DNA of 64,000 bases from Kolteria novifilia (GTDB lineage Bacteria > Planctomycetota > Planctomycetia > Kolteriales > Kolteriaceae). Location: the NCBI GenBank assembly GCA_007748055.1, contig CP036279.1, forward strand, positions 5,456,001 through 5,520,000, read 5' to 3'. The notes below the pieces were generated by a model, which saw only the letters and a list, made by a program, of their open reading frames with translations, searched no databases and was not told the DNA's origin. Position numbers and translations under genes: made by a program. Each line of letters opens with the position of its first letter. Position 1 is the stretch's first letter. Positions 51,095 through 61,848 of this stretch are shown in pieces.

Positions 51095-52771
51095 CTACTT
51101 GCGGGCGGCGAGGTCGAGGAAGCCTTCGAGCTGTCGGCTACGAACGGGATGCTGCAGCTTCCGCACCGCCTTGGCTTCGATTTGGCGAACGCGTTCGCGG
51201 GTCACTTTGAAGATTCGCCCAACTTCCTCAAGGGTGTAGGTGTAGCCGTCGCCGAGCCCGTAGCGGAGCTTGATAATCTCCCGCTCGCGGTAGGTCAGCG
51301 TCTTGAGGACGTTGTCGATCTTCACCTTGAGCATTTCCTGCGTCGCGGCGTTGACCGGCGATTCGACGCGGCCATCCTCGATGAAGTCGCCGAAGTAGCT
51401 GTCCTCACTCTCGCCGACGGGTCGGTCGAGGCTGATCGGGTGGCGGGAGATCTTGAGCACCCGACGCGTCTCCTCGACGCTGATCCCGGCGGTCGTGGCG
51501 ACCTCCTCGATCGTCGGCTCGCGGCCCATCTCCTGGAGCAGCTTCTTGGAGACGTTTCGCAGCTTGCTCATCGTCTCGATCATGTGGACGGGGATACGAA
51601 TCGTCCGAGCCTGGTCGGCGATCGCTCGCGTGATCGCTTGGCGAATCCACCACGTGGCGTAGGTGCTGAACTTGTAACCGCGACGATACTCGTACTTGTC
51701 GACCGCCCGCATCAGGCCGGTGTTGCCTTCCTGGATCAAGTCGAGGAAGCTCAAACCGCGATTGCGGTACTTCTTGGCGATCGAGACGACCAGGCGGAGG
51801 TTGCCGCCGGAGAGTTCCCGTTTGGCTTGCTCGTAGTCGACGAAGCGACGCTGCATCTCGGCACATCGCTTAGCGAGTGTCTTGGGCGTCTCGAGCGTCA
51901 TGAGCATCAAGTCGCGAAGTTCCTTCTCCGCGTTGGCTCGTTCCTCCTTCGAGGCCCGACACTCCTTGAGCCGACGAAGCTCTTCTTTCAATTCGCCCAT
52001 GCGAATAGCGATCTGGCGAAGCTTCTTCATCATCGGCTGGATGCGCTGGGTGCGGACGCTGAGTTCCTCGACGAGCGTGACGCACTTGCGGCGGCGGAAT
52101 TTCAGATGACGATGCTGCTTTTCCTTCTCCGGTCGCGGCGTCCGCTTGGAGATCAGCTTGCGGAAGCTGTCGGCGTTCTGGGTGAGGAGAAAATCGAGCG
52201 TCGCGAGGTTGAGCGGCATCCGCCCGAGGACTTGGTCCTTCTCGAGGTTCTCGGTGACCGAGACTTTGACGGTGCGGTCGAAGGGAAGCTCGCCGCGGTG
52301 GACCTGATGGAGGACGTTGACCGCCAGGCGAAGAGCGTAGTCGCACTCGAGGACTTTTCGGCGGAAGGCTCGGCGGGTGACTTCGATCTTCTTGGCCAGC
52401 GCGATTTCCTCTTCCCGCTTGAGAAGGGGAATCTCGCCCATCTGGGTGAGGTACATGCGAACCGGGTCGTCGATGTGACGCGAGGAATCTTCCTCCTCGG
52501 TGGGAGTGTACTCCTCCTCGGCATCGATGTTCCTGGCCGGGGTGGACGTATCCTCGACGGTGACTTGCAGGTCGGTCTCGCGGTCCTCGGCGTCGGCTTC
52601 GTCGATGACCTCGACCCCTTCCTCCTCGAGCTGCGAGAGGAGTTGATCGAGTTTCTCCGGATTGTTGAGGTCCTCGGGCAAGGTCTCGTTGACCTGGGTG
52701 TAGGTCAGAAACCCTTTGCGGCGACCTGTCTCGACCAGTCGCTTGAGAGCCTCGTCCACGCCTTTGTCCAT
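51095..52771 (-). CDS. rpoD: primary RNA polymerase sigma factor (sigma-70)
   Basis: A 558-residue housekeeping sigma factor. Region 1.1 is at the N-terminus ([20 protein letters not shown]), region 1.2 has [20 protein letters not shown], a long helical non-conserved region follows, and then region 2 ([60 protein letters not shown]), region 3 ([20 protein letters not shown]) and region 4 ([38 protein letters not shown]). Its ATG shares one base with the dnaG stop, the classic dnaG-rpoD order of the macromolecular-synthesis operon; rpsU is not seen next to it. Confidence 0.98.
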   Translation of the reverse strand: MDKGVDEALKRLVETGRRKGFLTYTQVNETLPEDLNNPEKLDQLLSQLEEEGVEVIDEADAEDRETDLQVTVEDTSTPARNIDAEEEYTPTEEEDSSRHIDDPVRMYLTQMGEIPLLKREEEIALAKKIEVTRRAFRRKVLECDYALRLAVNVLHQVHRGELPFDRTVKVSVTENLEKDQVLGRMPLNLATLDFLLTQNADSFRKLISKRTPRPEKEKQHRHLKFRRRKCVTLVEELSVRTQRIQPMMKKLRQIAIRMGELKEELRRLKECRASKEERANAEKELRDLMLMTLETPKTLAKRCAEMQRRFVDYEQAKRELSGGNLRLVVSIAKKYRNRGLSFLDLIQEGNTGLMRAVDKYEYRRGYKFSTYATWWIRQAITRAIADQARTIRIPVHMIETMSKLRNVSKKLLQEMGREPTIEEVATTAGISVEETRRVLKISRHPISLDRPVGESEDSYFGDFIEDGRVESPVNAATQEMLKVKIDNVLKTLTYREREIIKLRYGLGDGYTYTLEEVGRIFKVTRERVRQIEAKAVRKLQHPVRSRQLEGFLDLAARK

Positions 52772-54582
52772 CAGTTGCTCCCTTGATTCTCGACGACTCG
52801 GCCGGCAAGCCGGCCCAAGACCGCTAGATGGTCGTTCACCTGCTCGTGGACGGGGTTGCCGCCGAGTCGCTGGCCTTCAGCCCTGGCTGACTCAATCCGG
52901 CGTTTCTCCGTCAATCGGAGTTTGATGTTCTCCAACCCTTGCTCGTACTGTTCGTCCCCGATGCCGTTCATCGAGACCAAATCCAAAAAATCATTCATGA
53001 ACGGGTCATCGCCCATTCGTTCACGAAGTCGATCGTGTGTCGCTTCTTCCTCGAGGTCGCTCGCGAGGTCGTAGACGGCTTGGACGAGCCGCCGGACGCG
53101 CGGATCCTCGAAGTTCTCCGCGGAGATCAGTTCCTTCAGCTCCAGCGACCGCCACGGCCTGGTCGCGAGCCATTGAATCTGCTGAAAATCATCGCCGACG
53201 ACACGAATCGGCCGCTCGGATGATTCCTCGTGTAATTTCGCCGGTTCCTGTCCGAACCGCCCCCCACGGCGACGAATCTCGGTGAGGCGACTGCGAAGTT
53301 CCTTCTCGTTGATGCCGAAGGAAGACGCCAACTGGCTCAACGCCAAGTCGAAGCTCACCGTCCGATCGCCCATAGTCATTGTGGGCACTTCGGCCAGGAT
53401 CGGCAAAACCTCTTCCATCGCCAAGCGCCGCCCTCCCAGCGTCGTCGTGTCGAAACGACTCCGGGCGATCGCCAATTGATAGTCGAGCGCATTGCCCGAC
53501 CGGTCAACCTCGGCTTCGAGCGCTTGGCGACCTTGCTGGCGAAGAAAGTCGCACGGATCCAAGCTGTCGGGCAGTACGCAAATGTTCAAATCAAGTTCGC
53601 CCGCCAGGAAAAGCGAGGTCGCTTTCCGGGCGGCGTTCTGTCCGGCCACATCCCCATCGAACATCAGGACCACTTGATCGGCGTACGTCTTCAGCCGGGC
53701 CACGTGTTGGGCCGTCAATGCCGTGCCGCAAGTCGCAACCGCGTTGGACACCCCCTCTTGGTAGGCCATCAGGCAGTCGGTATAGCCCTCCATCACGATC
53801 AGCCGACGCGGCGTTCCCTTGGGGCCGCGCAGCGATTTGGACGCGTAGTCGAGTCCGTAGAGAATTTGGCTCTTGTTGTAGACCTCCGTGGCGGCGGTGT
53901 TGAGATACTTGGGTCCTCGATCGGCCTCTTCCCGACCGGGGAGGAGGCGTCCGCCGAAGCTGACGACTCGTCCGCGCTCGTCGCGGATCGGAAAAAGGAG
54001 TCGCCCGCGAAACGTGTCGTAGTGCCCGCCTCGCTGGCCTTCCTTAATCAATCCCGCACTCAGCGCGAGCTTGACGTCGACATTCGCGGACTTCATCCGA
54101 CCGATCAACCAATCGAAGCGTTCCGGAGCGAACCCGAGGCCATGCTCCTTCGCGACCGACTCACTGAGTCCTCGCTGTTCTAAATATTGCCGCGCCTCGG
54201 CCCCGACGTCGGAGTTCCATAAGCAGTTTTCGAACTCTTTTGCGGACCAGGCGAGCACGCGAACCATCGCTTCGACACGACTGGCACGACCGTCACTCTT
54301 TTGGCGAAGCGCAATGCCCGTCTTTTCCGCGAGACGCTCCAGCGCCTCGCGGAAAGTGATACGTTCACTGTCTTCGATGAATTTGAAAACATCTCCCTTG
54401 GCGCCACACGCCCAACAGCGGTAGTTCTGATGCTCGGGAGAAACCTGAAGCGAAGGCTTGGTGTCTTCGTGGAATGGGCATAGGCCGCGAAAGATGTTCC
54501 CGCAGCGTTCGAGCTGGACGTATCCGCCGATGATGTCGACGATGTCAGCGGCCTGCTTGACGGCAGCTACGGTTTCATCCAA
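52771..54582 (-). CDS. dnaG: DNA primase
   Basis: A 603-residue primase that makes RNA primers at the replication fork. The N-terminal zinc-binding domain has C35, H38, C56 and C59 ([25 protein letters not shown]). The catalytic core follows, with [20 protein letters not shown] and the Toprim acidic residues in [15 protein letters not shown] and [15 protein letters not shown]. The C-terminal DnaB-binding region is diverged, as is usual. It overlaps rpoD by one base, so the two are co-expressed. Confidence 0.98.
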   Translation of the reverse strand: MDETVAAVKQAADIVDIIGGYVQLERCGNIFRGLCPFHEDTKPSLQVSPEHQNYRCWACGAKGDVFKFIEDSERITFREALERLAEKTGIALRQKSDGRASRVEAMVRVLAWSAKEFENCLWNSDVGAEARQYLEQRGLSESVAKEHGLGFAPERFDWLIGRMKSANVDVKLALSAGLIKEGQRGGHYDTFRGRLLFPIRDERGRVVSFGGRLLPGREEADRGPKYLNTAATEVYNKSQILYGLDYASKSLRGPKGTPRRLIVMEGYTDCLMAYQEGVSNAVATCGTALTAQHVARLKTYADQVVLMFDGDVAGQNAARKATSLFLAGELDLNICVLPDSLDPCDFLRQQGRQALEAEVDRSGNALDYQLAIARSRFDTTTLGGRRLAMEEVLPILAEVPTMTMGDRTVSFDLALSQLASSFGINEKELRSRLTEIRRRGGRFGQEPAKLHEESSERPIRVVGDDFQQIQWLATRPWRSLELKELISAENFEDPRVRRLVQAVYDLASDLEEEATHDRLRERMGDDPFMNDFLDLVSMNGIGDEQYEQGLENIKLRLTEKRRIESARAEGQRLGGNPVHEQVNDHLAVLGRLAGRVVENQGSN

Positions 54583-55212
54583 GTCTTCACCCTATGGGAA
54601 GCGCTGCCTCGATGCACATCCTGTGCGAGCCGGACGTTTCCAGCGTCACGTGCCATCAGCCCTGACGGCCAGCGCAACACTGTAGACCAGCATCAACTCT
54701 AGCCTTGTAATCGTAGGGCGCCTCGGGAATTGGGTCAAGCTAACCCGCCCCTATGACGTTAGTTACTGTTCGGTCAACAGAGCCGCTCCGAGATACTTTT
54801 CAACAAACACCGGCCCCTTCTGCTCCCGCGATGGACGCCAACAGTCTCCCCCAGACGTCGCCCCCGGACAGTCTTCAACCCAAAAGCGATCATCACGAGC
54901 CATCCGCCACTCCGAGACCAAAGGTCAAACGTCAACTGGTCGCGGTCCTCCTCCCACCCCGCGTTCAGCCGATCGGGCCGATGGTGCAAGTAGATGCCAA
55001 GCCGCCAACGGCGACTCCCACCATTCACGACCGGGAGTATCAACTCCACTGGATCGACACGAAACAAAAGGCAGGGCAACGCGCGGGAAAGACCGGCCGC
55101 TCCCCTGCCCAGAGTTGACCCAAAGAACCCACGCGCGAGGCGAATCGCCCCAGTTTCAATGAGGTGGAACCCGAATCCTCACGTCGTCATCGACACCCTC
55201 GCGGTGGTGCCC
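54583..55212. other. intergenic region upstream of dnaG
   Basis: About 630 bases with no gene I can support. Overlapping frames on both strands (54753-55118 plus, 54774-55079 minus) have no recognisable domain, are mutually exclusive and have biased, low-complexity translations. The dnaG-rpoD promoter should lie near 54590-54780 on the minus strand, but I could not assign boxes with confidence. Confidence 0.4.
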
Positions 55213-55587
55213 TCAGATTCGCACAATCAGCCGAAATTGGGCTCTATCTGTCAGTTCCCGCCCCGAAGTGGTCTCATCGTCCCCTATCCAGATGACCCAC
55301 CGGCAGCACGGGGGATCTCGCCAAAGACACCGATTTTCAATGTGTTTTCGGGGAAAGACACAAGGGCTGTTGGTGTTGTCCTCACCCTTACCTCTATAAT
55401 TGGAGTCGAATTGTAGTTGCACTTTAGACGCGTTCGAGTCGAACGCGATGATCACATGGCAGTAAACGGGCCGGGGGGTCGCCTTCCAGTCTTCGCAAAA
55501 CTCGAAAAGGACGCCGAGGAGCCATCGGGCGTTCTCCAAGGCAACGTCAAGTGAACTCGTCCCGTTTCTCTTGAAGTGAGCACTCAT
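55213..55587 (-). CDS. hypothetical protein of doubtful reality
   Basis: An open frame of 124 residues, divergent from the histidine kinase gene, whose starts nearly touch. The first 60 residues ([40 protein letters not shown]) read like protein, the second half less so. It has lower GC and unusual codon use for this window, no recognisable domain and no clear ribosome-binding site. A sequence resembling a plus-strand promoter lies inside it. It could be a decayed or recently acquired gene. Confidence 0.25.
   Translation of the reverse strand: MSAHFKRNGTSSLDVALENARWLLGVLFEFCEDWKATPRPVYCHVIIAFDSNASKVQLQFDSNYRGKGEDNTNSPCVFPRKHIENRCLWRDPPCCRWVIWIGDDETTSGRELTDRAQFRLIVRI
55370..55400 (+). promoter_or_regulatory. 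possible sigma-70 promoter for the hybrid histidine kinase
   Basis: A perfect TATAAT at 55395-55400 is preceded by TTGGTG at 55370-55375 with a 19-base spacer, longer than the optimal 17. It is in an AT-richer patch about 190 bases before the kinase start. Confidence 0.35.
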
Positions 55588-55589
55588 TG

Positions 55590-58091
55590 ATGCGTCCTCG
55601 TGGACGGTATGTCATTGAACTCTTGGGAGTCGCGATCGCCTACTTCCTCGCGGGAAGACTAGGGCTCTACATCTCCTCGATCCACCACAGCAACGTCAGC
55701 CCCGTCTGGCCCGCGGCCGGCGTCGGGCTCGCTGCCGTGCTCCTACTCGGGATCCGCGTCTGGCCGGCCCTCTCGGCCGGGGCGTTTCTCGTCAATCTCT
55801 CCACCCACGCGGGCCTCTTCTTCTCCCTGGCGACGGCGGTCGGCAACGTCCTCGAACCGGTCGTGGCGGCTTACCTTCTCAAACGCGTGTGCGACTTCCG
55901 CAACTCGCTCGAACGTCCGGTCGACGTGCTCAGCCTGATCTCCGTCGCGGCGGTGCTAAGCACCATGATCTCCGCGACCATCGGCGTCACGGCGCTCTAT
56001 CTCAACGGGCAGGTCTTCCCCGAGAACATCCCGGAGACTTGGTGGGCGTGGTGGCTGGGCGACGCCGCGGGGATCTTCGTGATCACGCCTCTGCTCCTGA
56101 CGTGGTGCACCCCGCCCAGCTTCGAATGGCCGAAACGGACTGAGGAGTTGATCGCCATCGCGGCGACGATTCCCACGGTGATGATGATCACCTTCGGCCC
56201 CTGGCTCTTCGTCTCCGAAGTGGAGCATCCGCTTGCGTACCTGACCTTCCCCACGCTCCTGTGGGCGGGGATGCGGTTCGGGCTTCGCGGCGCCTCGACG
56301 ACCTCCTTTCTTTTCGCGATGGGCGCGGTCTTTTCGACGAGCATCGGACTCGGCCCCTATCATCTGGAAGCGATTCCCAAGAGCATTTCCCTGCTCTGGC
56401 TCTTCTTGATCGTGGAGTCGACCACCGGCCTGCTGATCGCGGCGATGACGACCCAACGCTATCTCGCGGAACAGTCGGTTCGCGACAGCGAATTGCTCTA
56501 CCGGGTCACGTTCCAGGACAACCGCGCCATCAAGCTGCTTTTCGATGCCGAGACCAAGCAGATCGTCGAAGCCAACCCAGCCGCTTGCGACTTCTACGGC
56601 TATTCCCGTGAGCAATTGCAGCGGATGCGCATCCCCGACATCAACATGCTCAGCGAGGAAGCGATCGAGAAGGAGATGAAACGGGCGCGTCGCTCCCCCA
56701 AGGAGTCGTTCCTCTTTCCCCATCGGCTCGCGACCGGAGAAGTCCGCTACGTCGAGGTCTTTCCCAGTTCGCTCGAGTTCAAGGGACGACAGCTCTTCTT
56801 TTCGATCATCATCGACGTGACCGATCGAGAGCTGGCGATCGAGGAACTGCGCCAAGCGAAGGAGACGGCCGAGGCGGCCACGCGAAGCAAGAGCGAGTTC
56901 CTCGCCAACATGAGCCATGAGATTCGCACCCCGATGACCGCGATTCTCGGATTCGCCGACGTGCTGCTCGAGGATGACGCGATTCGCGCGGCCCCCGACG
57001 AGCGCCTGCGCGACCTGGCCGCCATCAAGCGCAACGGCCAGTACCTCATGCATATCATCAACGACCTTCTCGACCTCTCGAAGATCGAGGCCGGTCGCAT
57101 GGACGTCGAACGCATCGACATCGACTTGCCCGAATTGATCAGCGAGATCATTCAACTCATCCGGGTGCGCACCCTCGACAAGGGGCTCACCCTCCGAGTC
57201 GTCCCCAACACGCGAATCCCGGAGACGATTTGGTCCGATCCACTCCGCTTGCGACAAATCCTGATCAACCTTCTCGGCAACGCGGTCAAGTTCACCAGCG
57301 AGGGGCAAATCACCCTCGGCATTTCCTGCTTCCCCGGCACCCTCTCGGGCACGATCCGTTTCGACGTCGACGACACCGGCATCGGCATGACCGACGAGCA
57401 ACTCTCGAGGATCTTTCGCCCCTTCTCCCAGGCCGATTCCTCCACCACCCGCAAGTACGGCGGGACCGGACTCGGCTTGGCGGTCTCCAAACGGCTGGCG
57501 GAAATGCTTGGGGGAGACATCACCGTCGAAAGCCAGATCGATGTCGGCAGTACTTTCAGCCTCACGGTCGACACTGGAAAACTCGACGATGTCGAGTGGC
57601 TCTCCTCGCTCAGCCCAAAGACGGAACTGCCGTCGAGTCCAAGCGTCGAGGAGGCCCCGACGGTGGCGACGCTCGATTGCAACGTCCTGCTGGCCGAGGA
57701 TGGACCCGACAACCAGCGTCTGATCTCCTTCCATCTCCACAAGTTGGGTGCGCGGGTGACCATCGCCCCCAACGGCGCCGAAGCGGTCGGCTGTGTCCTC
57801 AGCGCCGTCGAGAAGGACGATCCGTACGACATCATCCTGATGGACATGCAGATGCCGATGATGGATGGCTACTCCGCCACCGAGTGTCTTCGTGCTCGCG
57901 GCATCGTGACGCCCATCATCGCGTTGACGGCCCACGCCATGGAAGGAGACCGCCGCAAGTGCCTCGACGCCGGCTGCGACGACTATGCGACCAAGCCGAT
58001 TCAACGCGAACGCTTGCTGCAGTCGATTCGCCATCAACTCCAACAAGCGGGAACCAGGCAACTCGACCTCGTTCGAGCCGAGCGCCGTTGA
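55590..58091 (+). CDS. hybrid sensor histidine kinase: MASE1 - PAS - HisKA - HATPase - REC
   Basis: An 833-residue membrane sensor. Residues 1-300 form a MASE1-like domain with about eight helices ([39 protein letters not shown]). A PAS domain follows ([20 protein letters not shown]), then HisKA with the phosphoacceptor histidine in [20 protein letters not shown], the HATPase with [19 protein letters not shown] and [19 protein letters not shown], and a C-terminal receiver with [13 protein letters not shown], the phospho-aspartate in [16 protein letters not shown] and TKPI. All catalytic residues seem present. I chose ATG 55590 over the TTG immediately before it. No output response regulator gene is adjacent; signal unknown. 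Confidence 0.93.
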   Translation: MRPRGRYVIELLGVAIAYFLAGRLGLYISSIHHSNVSPVWPAAGVGLAAVLLLGIRVWPALSAGAFLVNLSTHAGLFFSLATAVGNVLEPVVAAYLLKRVCDFRNSLERPVDVLSLISVAAVLSTMISATIGVTALYLNGQVFPENIPETWWAWWLGDAAGIFVITPLLLTWCTPPSFEWPKRTEELIAIAATIPTVMMITFGPWLFVSEVEHPLAYLTFPTLLWAGMRFGLRGASTTSFLFAMGAVFSTSIGLGPYHLEAIPKSISLLWLFLIVESTTGLLIAAMTTQRYLAEQSVRDSELLYRVTFQDNRAIKLLFDAETKQIVEANPAACDFYGYSREQLQRMRIPDINMLSEEAIEKEMKRARRSPKESFLFPHRLATGEVRYVEVFPSSLEFKGRQLFFSIIIDVTDRELAIEELRQAKETAEAATRSKSEFLANMSHEIRTPMTAILGFADVLLEDDAIRAAPDERLRDLAAIKRNGQYLMHIINDLLDLSKIEAGRMDVERIDIDLPELISEIIQLIRVRTLDKGLTLRVVPNTRIPETIWSDPLRLRQILINLLGNAVKFTSEGQITLGISCFPGTLSGTIRFDVDDTGIGMTDEQLSRIFRPFSQADSSTTRKYGGTGLGLAVSKRLAEMLGGDITVESQIDVGSTFSLTVDTGKLDDVEWLSSLSPKTELPSSPSVEEAPTVATLDCNVLLAEDGPDNQRLISFHLHKLGARVTIAPNGAEAVGCVLSAVEKDDPYDIILMDMQMPMMDGYSATECLRARGIVTPIIALTAHAMEGDRRKCLDAGCDDYATKPIQRERLLQSIRHQLQQAGTRQLDLVRAERR

Positions 58092-58115
58092 GCCGCTAGC
58101 GGGACGAACCGTTTG

Positions 58116-58646
58116 ATGGCATCCCTGGTCAATTTCATCGCGTTCCAAACGGCATGGTTCGCGTGCATTCTCGACGCGAAGCTGGGCGTGGGCTGGCTCG
58201 GCGTCGCCGCGGTTGGCGTGGTTGTCGTCCTCGAGACGGCTTTGGTGACCCGCCGCGCCCGCCACTTGGCGTTCCTAATGCTGGTCGGACTTCTGGGAAC
58301 CGCCATCGAGTCGACAATGGTCTCGATCGGTGCCTATGGATTTCGAAACCCTTCGCCGATCCCATGGCTCTGCCCGCTGTGGATCTCGGCGATGTGGGTA
58401 AACTTCGCCACCACGGTCGAAGGATGCCTGGCGTGGCTGCGGCACCATCGGGCCTGGGCGTCCTTGCTCGGGCTTCTGGGTGGCCCCGTGAGCTACTGGG
58501 GCGGTCAGCGAATGGGTGGCATGGAGTTTCACTGGGGAACGGTCCCGACACTACTCGTGATCGGGTTGGTCTGGGCAGTGGCGACTCCGCTGGTGTTTTG
58601 GCTTTCGACCCTCCCCGTCTTCGACGGCGGCGAGCGGCTCTGGTGA
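58116..58646 (+). CDS. DUF2878-like integral membrane protein
   Basis: A 176-residue protein with five or six hydrophobic segments. It shows NFIAFQTAWFACILDAKLGV, PIPWLCPLWISAMWVNFATT and LLGGPVSYWGGQRMGGMEF, which are the recurring features of DUF2878 proteins, with the W-x-x-F-A-T and G-P-x-S-Y-x-x-G patterns. It starts 24 bases after the histidine kinase stop and may be co-transcribed with it. Function unknown; members often sit beside lipid or cyclopropane-fatty-acid genes in other bacteria, but not here. Confidence 0.75.
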   Translation: MASLVNFIAFQTAWFACILDAKLGVGWLGVAAVGVVVVLETALVTRRARHLAFLMLVGLLGTAIESTMVSIGAYGFRNPSPIPWLCPLWISAMWVNFATTVEGCLAWLRHHRAWASLLGLLGGPVSYWGGQRMGGMEFHWGTVPTLLVIGLVWAVATPLVFWLSTLPVFDGGERLW

Positions 58647-58777
58647 TTCCCAAGTCGGCCTCCATCGGGAACGAAACGCCGTCCTCGGTCCTCCTTCCCG
58701 TCCGACCCGTCTTGCCTTTTTTGTGATGATCGTTTAACAGTGCGGGTTTGGGCTGCGTTCGGACGAAGGATTCTCGC

Positions 58778-60103
58778 ATGCGCATCACCGTGATCGGCAC
58801 CGGCTACGTCGGCCTGGTGACCGGAACTTGTTTCGCTGAATCAGGAAACGACGTCATCTGCGTCGACATCGACGCCGAGAAGGTCGCCCGACTCCGGGAG
58901 GGAATCTCCCCCATCTACGAGCCGGGACTGAGTGAGTTGCTCGTCCGCAACATCAAGGAAGGACGCCTGCAGTTCACCACCGACCTCACCGAGGGCATGA
59001 CCGACTCGGCGTTGGTCTTCATCGCGGTCGGCACCCCGCAGGGCGACGACGGGGCGGCCAATCTCAACGCCCTCTGGGCCGTCACCGATCAGATCCGCGA
59101 GACTGCGACCGAACCGAAGATCGTCGTCGTCAAGAGCACCGTCCCCGTCGGCACCAACGCGAAGGTCCTCGCTCGCCTCAACAAGGAGAGCAAGCACGTT
59201 CATCGCGCGGCGAGCAATCCGGAGTTCCTCAAGGAAGGCTACGCCATCGAGGACTTCATGAAGCCCGATCGCGTCGTCGTCGGCGTGCGGGAGCCGGAAG
59301 TCGCCAAGGTCCTGGAGGAACTCCACCGGCCCTTCCTACGAACCAATCATCCTTTCCTGAGCATGACACCCGAAAGCTCGGAAATGACCAAGTACGTGGC
59401 CAACTGCATGCTCGCCACGAAGATCTCCTTCATCAACGAGATGGCCAACCTCTGCGAAGCCCTTCAAGCCGATATCAACGATGTCCGCATGGGAATCGGG
59501 CACGATCGCCGCATCGGGTTCCAGTTCCTCCATCCCGGCGTCGGCTACGGCGGCTCCTGTTTCCCCAAGGACGTCCGCGCAATGATCGCCCTGGCCGAGC
59601 AAAAGGGCCTACCCGCCCAGATGCTGCGCGGCGTCGATCAGATCAACGAGGACCAAAAGCATGTCCTTTTCCACAAGCTGACCGAGATTTTCGGCAAGGA
59701 GATGAGCGGGCGAACGATCGCGATCTGGGGTCTCGCGTTCAAGCCACGAACCGACGACATTCGCGAGGCACCCTCGCTCGTACTCATCGACCATCTTCTC
59801 AAGGCCGGCGCGAAGGTCCGCGTCCACGACCCGGAAGCTCGTGAGAACGTCAAGGAAATCTACGGGTCGAGGCTCACCTACTGCGACCGCGCCTACGGAA
59901 CCCTCGAAGGGGCCGACGCGCTGGCGATCGTCACCGAGTGGAACGAGTTCCGCAATCCGAACTTCGACGTCATGAAGGCGCTGCTCGAACGCCCGGTGAT
60001 CGTCGATGGGCGGAACCTCTACGAACTCGACCAGATGCGCGAGCTCGGCTTCACCTACCACAGCATCGGACGGGCGACCGTCAATCCCGAGGGAGTTTCG
60101 TGA
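58778..60103 (+). CDS. ugd: UDP-glucose 6-dehydrogenase
   Basis: A 441-residue enzyme that oxidises UDP-glucose to UDP-glucuronate. It has the NAD-binding start [52 protein letters not shown], the substrate loop [20 protein letters not shown] and the catalytic cysteine in [20 protein letters not shown] 58778 is preceded by GAAGGA. The product feeds surface polysaccharide synthesis. Its stop overlaps the next aminotransferase gene as GTGA. Confidence 0.97.
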   Translation: MRITVIGTGYVGLVTGTCFAESGNDVICVDIDAEKVARLREGISPIYEPGLSELLVRNIKEGRLQFTTDLTEGMTDSALVFIAVGTPQGDDGAANLNALWAVTDQIRETATEPKIVVVKSTVPVGTNAKVLARLNKESKHVHRAASNPEFLKEGYAIEDFMKPDRVVVGVREPEVAKVLEELHRPFLRTNHPFLSMTPESSEMTKYVANCMLATKISFINEMANLCEALQADINDVRMGIGHDRRIGFQFLHPGVGYGGSCFPKDVRAMIALAEQKGLPAQMLRGVDQINEDQKHVLFHKLTEIFGKEMSGRTIAIWGLAFKPRTDDIREAPSLVLIDHLLKAGAKVRVHDPEARENVKEIYGSRLTYCDRAYGTLEGADALAIVTEWNEFRNPNFDVMKALLERPVIVDGRNLYELDQMRELGFTYHSIGRATVNPEGVS

Positions 60104-61275
60104 GCGTCCTATCCGATCGTATCGCCGGTTGCCTCGACTCGGCCTCGCTGGTCCGCAAGATGTTCGAGGAGGGAGCCCGGCTCCGAGCCGAATTCGGCGC
60201 CGATGACGTCTGTGATTTCTCCCTCGGCAATCCCCACCTGGAGCCGCCCAGCGAGTTCAAGGACCAGTTGCGGGAACTCGCCACCGATCCGGCCCCCGGC
60301 GCCCATCGCTACATGCACACCTCCGGCTATCCCCACGCCCGTGAGGCGGTAGCGTGCTCGGTCAGCCAGCGCGAGGGGGTCGAGGTGCCGTCGAGTCACG
60401 TGGTGATGGCGACGGGAGCGGCTTGCGGACTGAACATCGTCCTGCACGCGCTGCTCAATCCGGGCGAAGAGGTGATCATCCTCGCGCCGATCTTCCCCGA
60501 ATATCGCTTCTACATCTTTCACTCCGGCGGCGAGTGCCGGATCGTCCCGTCCAAGCCCGACTTCGATATCGACCTCGAGGCCCTCGCCGAAGCGATCAGC
60601 GAGAAGACGCGCGCGATCATCATCAACTCGCCCCACAATCCGACCGGTCGTGTCTACCCCGAGGAGAGCATCGACGGGCTCACGAAGCTTCTCAAGGAAA
60701 AGAGCGACGAGTTGGGCCGTCCGATCGTGCTCATCGCCGACGAGCCCTACCGGCGGCTGGTCTACGACGGCGTTGAGGTCGCCCCAGTGCTACCTCGCTA
60801 CGAGTCAACCATTCTCGTCGCCTCCTTCTCGAAGGATCTTGGGCTGGCCGGCGAGCGAATCGGCTACGTCGCGGCTCATCCCTCATTCCCAACGGAGTTG
60901 ATCGAGGGAATCTCCTTCTGTCTTCGAACGCTTGGGTTCGTCAACGCGCCGGGGCTGATGCAGCGGGTCATCGCGGAAGTGATGGATGCCTCGGTCGACC
61001 TCCCGGCCTACAAGCACAACCGCGACCTCTTCTATGAGGGACTCACGGAGATCGGTTACGAGGTCGTGAAGCCGGAGGGGGCGTTCTATCTCTTTCCCAA
61101 GACGCCGCTCGAGGATGACCGGGTTTTCTGCAAGCGGTTGATGAACGAGCGCGTCCTCGCGGTTCCCGGCAGCGGCTTCGCGGCCCCCGGGCACATGCGC
61201 ATCTCTTACGCCGTCAAGCCCGAAGTCATCGAGAAGGCCCTTCCCCGATTCAAGACCGCCTTCGAGAACCCCTAA
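60100..61275 (+). CDS. PLP-dependent aminotransferase, class I/II
   Basis: A 391-residue fold-type I enzyme. Motifs are [72 protein letters not shown], and the PLP lysine in [20 protein letters not shown]. The start is GTG 60100, overlapping the ugd stop. It belongs to the aspartate/alanine aminotransferase group; being coupled to ugd is unusual for an amino-acid enzyme, and action on a keto-sugar is unlikely because sugar aminotransferases belong to a different family (DegT). Substrate unknown. Confidence 0.88.
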   Translation: MSVLSDRIAGCLDSASLVRKMFEEGARLRAEFGADDVCDFSLGNPHLEPPSEFKDQLRELATDPAPGAHRYMHTSGYPHAREAVACSVSQREGVEVPSSHVVMATGAACGLNIVLHALLNPGEEVIILAPIFPEYRFYIFHSGGECRIVPSKPDFDIDLEALAEAISEKTRAIIINSPHNPTGRVYPEESIDGLTKLLKEKSDELGRPIVLIADEPYRRLVYDGVEVAPVLPRYESTILVASFSKDLGLAGERIGYVAAHPSFPTELIEGISFCLRTLGFVNAPGLMQRVIAEVMDASVDLPAYKHNRDLFYEGLTEIGYEVVKPEGAFYLFPKTPLEDDRVFCKRLMNERVLAVPGSGFAAPGHMRISYAVKPEVIEKALPRFKTAFENP

Positions 61276-61331
61276 CCCTCGCCAACTTCCCGCGTACCAA
61301 AACGCCGGATGGCGAGTCTCGGGTGCCATGC

Positions 61332-61447
61332 TCACGCTTGCGTGGGCATGCTCAAAAGACTCACGCTTGCGTGGGCATGCTCAAAAGACTCACGCTTGCG
61401 TGGGCATGCTCGAAAGACTCACGCTTGCGTGGGCATGCTCGAAAGAC
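61332..61447. repeat. four tandem 29-bp units containing an ACGCTTGCGTGGGCATGC palindrome
   Basis: TCACGCTTGCGTGGGCATGC followed by TCAAAAGAC or TCGAAAGAC repeats exactly four times at 61332, 61361, 61390 and 61419; units 1-2 have AAAA and units 3-4 GAAA. There are no variable spacers. A related element is at about 44803-44823. It lies between the aminotransferase and SMR genes, which converge. Confidence 0.93.
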
Positions 61448-61468
61448 CGTCGATCCAACAACCGCCTC

Positions 61469-61786
61469 TCAGTGACCGCGGAGGTTGATCACGACGACCC
61501 CGACAATGATCAGCACGATGCCAATGAGCTTGAGGACGTCGAACTCTTCCCGAAAGTACGTGAAGCCGATCAACGCCGCGATCGCGGTCCCGACCCCTGA
61601 CCAGATCGCGTAGGTCAGCGACAGCGGGATCCGCTGCATGACGAAGACGAGCGTCACGAAGGCCAAGCCGTAGAAGGGGAAGATCGCGATCGAGGGCACG
61701 ACCTTGGTGAACCCCTCGGAGAGCTTCATGCACACCGTGCCGCAGACTTCCAACACAATCGCCACCGCCAAGAGCAAACCGGCCAT
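61469..61786 (-). CDS. small multidrug resistance (SMR) family transporter
   Basis: A 105-residue, four-helix proton-coupled exporter. The conserved glutamate in helix 1 is in AVAIVLEVCGTVCMKLSEGF, and SLTYAIWSGVGTAIAALIGF and VLKLIGIVLIIVGVVVINL are typical. It resembles EmrE/SugE (Gdx) proteins, which export quaternary ammonium compounds or guanidinium. ATG 61786 lies after AGGAGG; the GTG one codon earlier is possible. Confidence 0.94.
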   Translation of the reverse strand: MAGLLLAVAIVLEVCGTVCMKLSEGFTKVVPSIAIFPFYGLAFVTLVFVMQRIPLSLTYAIWSGVGTAIAALIGFTYFREEFDVLKLIGIVLIIVGVVVINLRGH

Positions 61787-61824
61787 CACCCCCTCCTTTT
61801 GCGTGCCAAGGAGGGTGTTGTATG

Positions 61825-61843
61825 GGCCACCGCCACGGTGGCC
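61825..61843 (-). terminator. hairpin downstream of the SOUL-like gene
   Basis: GGCCACCG - CCA - CGGTGGCC is a perfect 8-bp stem beginning 6 bases after the stop of the minus-strand SOUL-like gene. It is not followed by a T-run, so it may be an attenuated or Rho-assisted stop, or another REP fragment. Confidence 0.4.
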
Positions 61844-61848
61844 GATCG

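Noticed and set aside
54753-55118. Plus-strand frame of 121 codons upstream of the histidine kinase
   Set aside because: Proline/threonine-rich translation without domain features, mutually exclusive with an equally long minus-strand frame; no good ribosome-binding site.
55956-58265. Long minus-strand open frame (769 codons) opposite the hybrid histidine kinase
   Set aside because: Antisense shadow of a gene with all kinase and receiver motifs; no domain in the shadow translation.
61332-61447. 29-bp repeats with a palindrome, CRISPR-like in length
   Set aside because: The units abut each other without unique spacers; it is a tandem repeat of a REP-like element.
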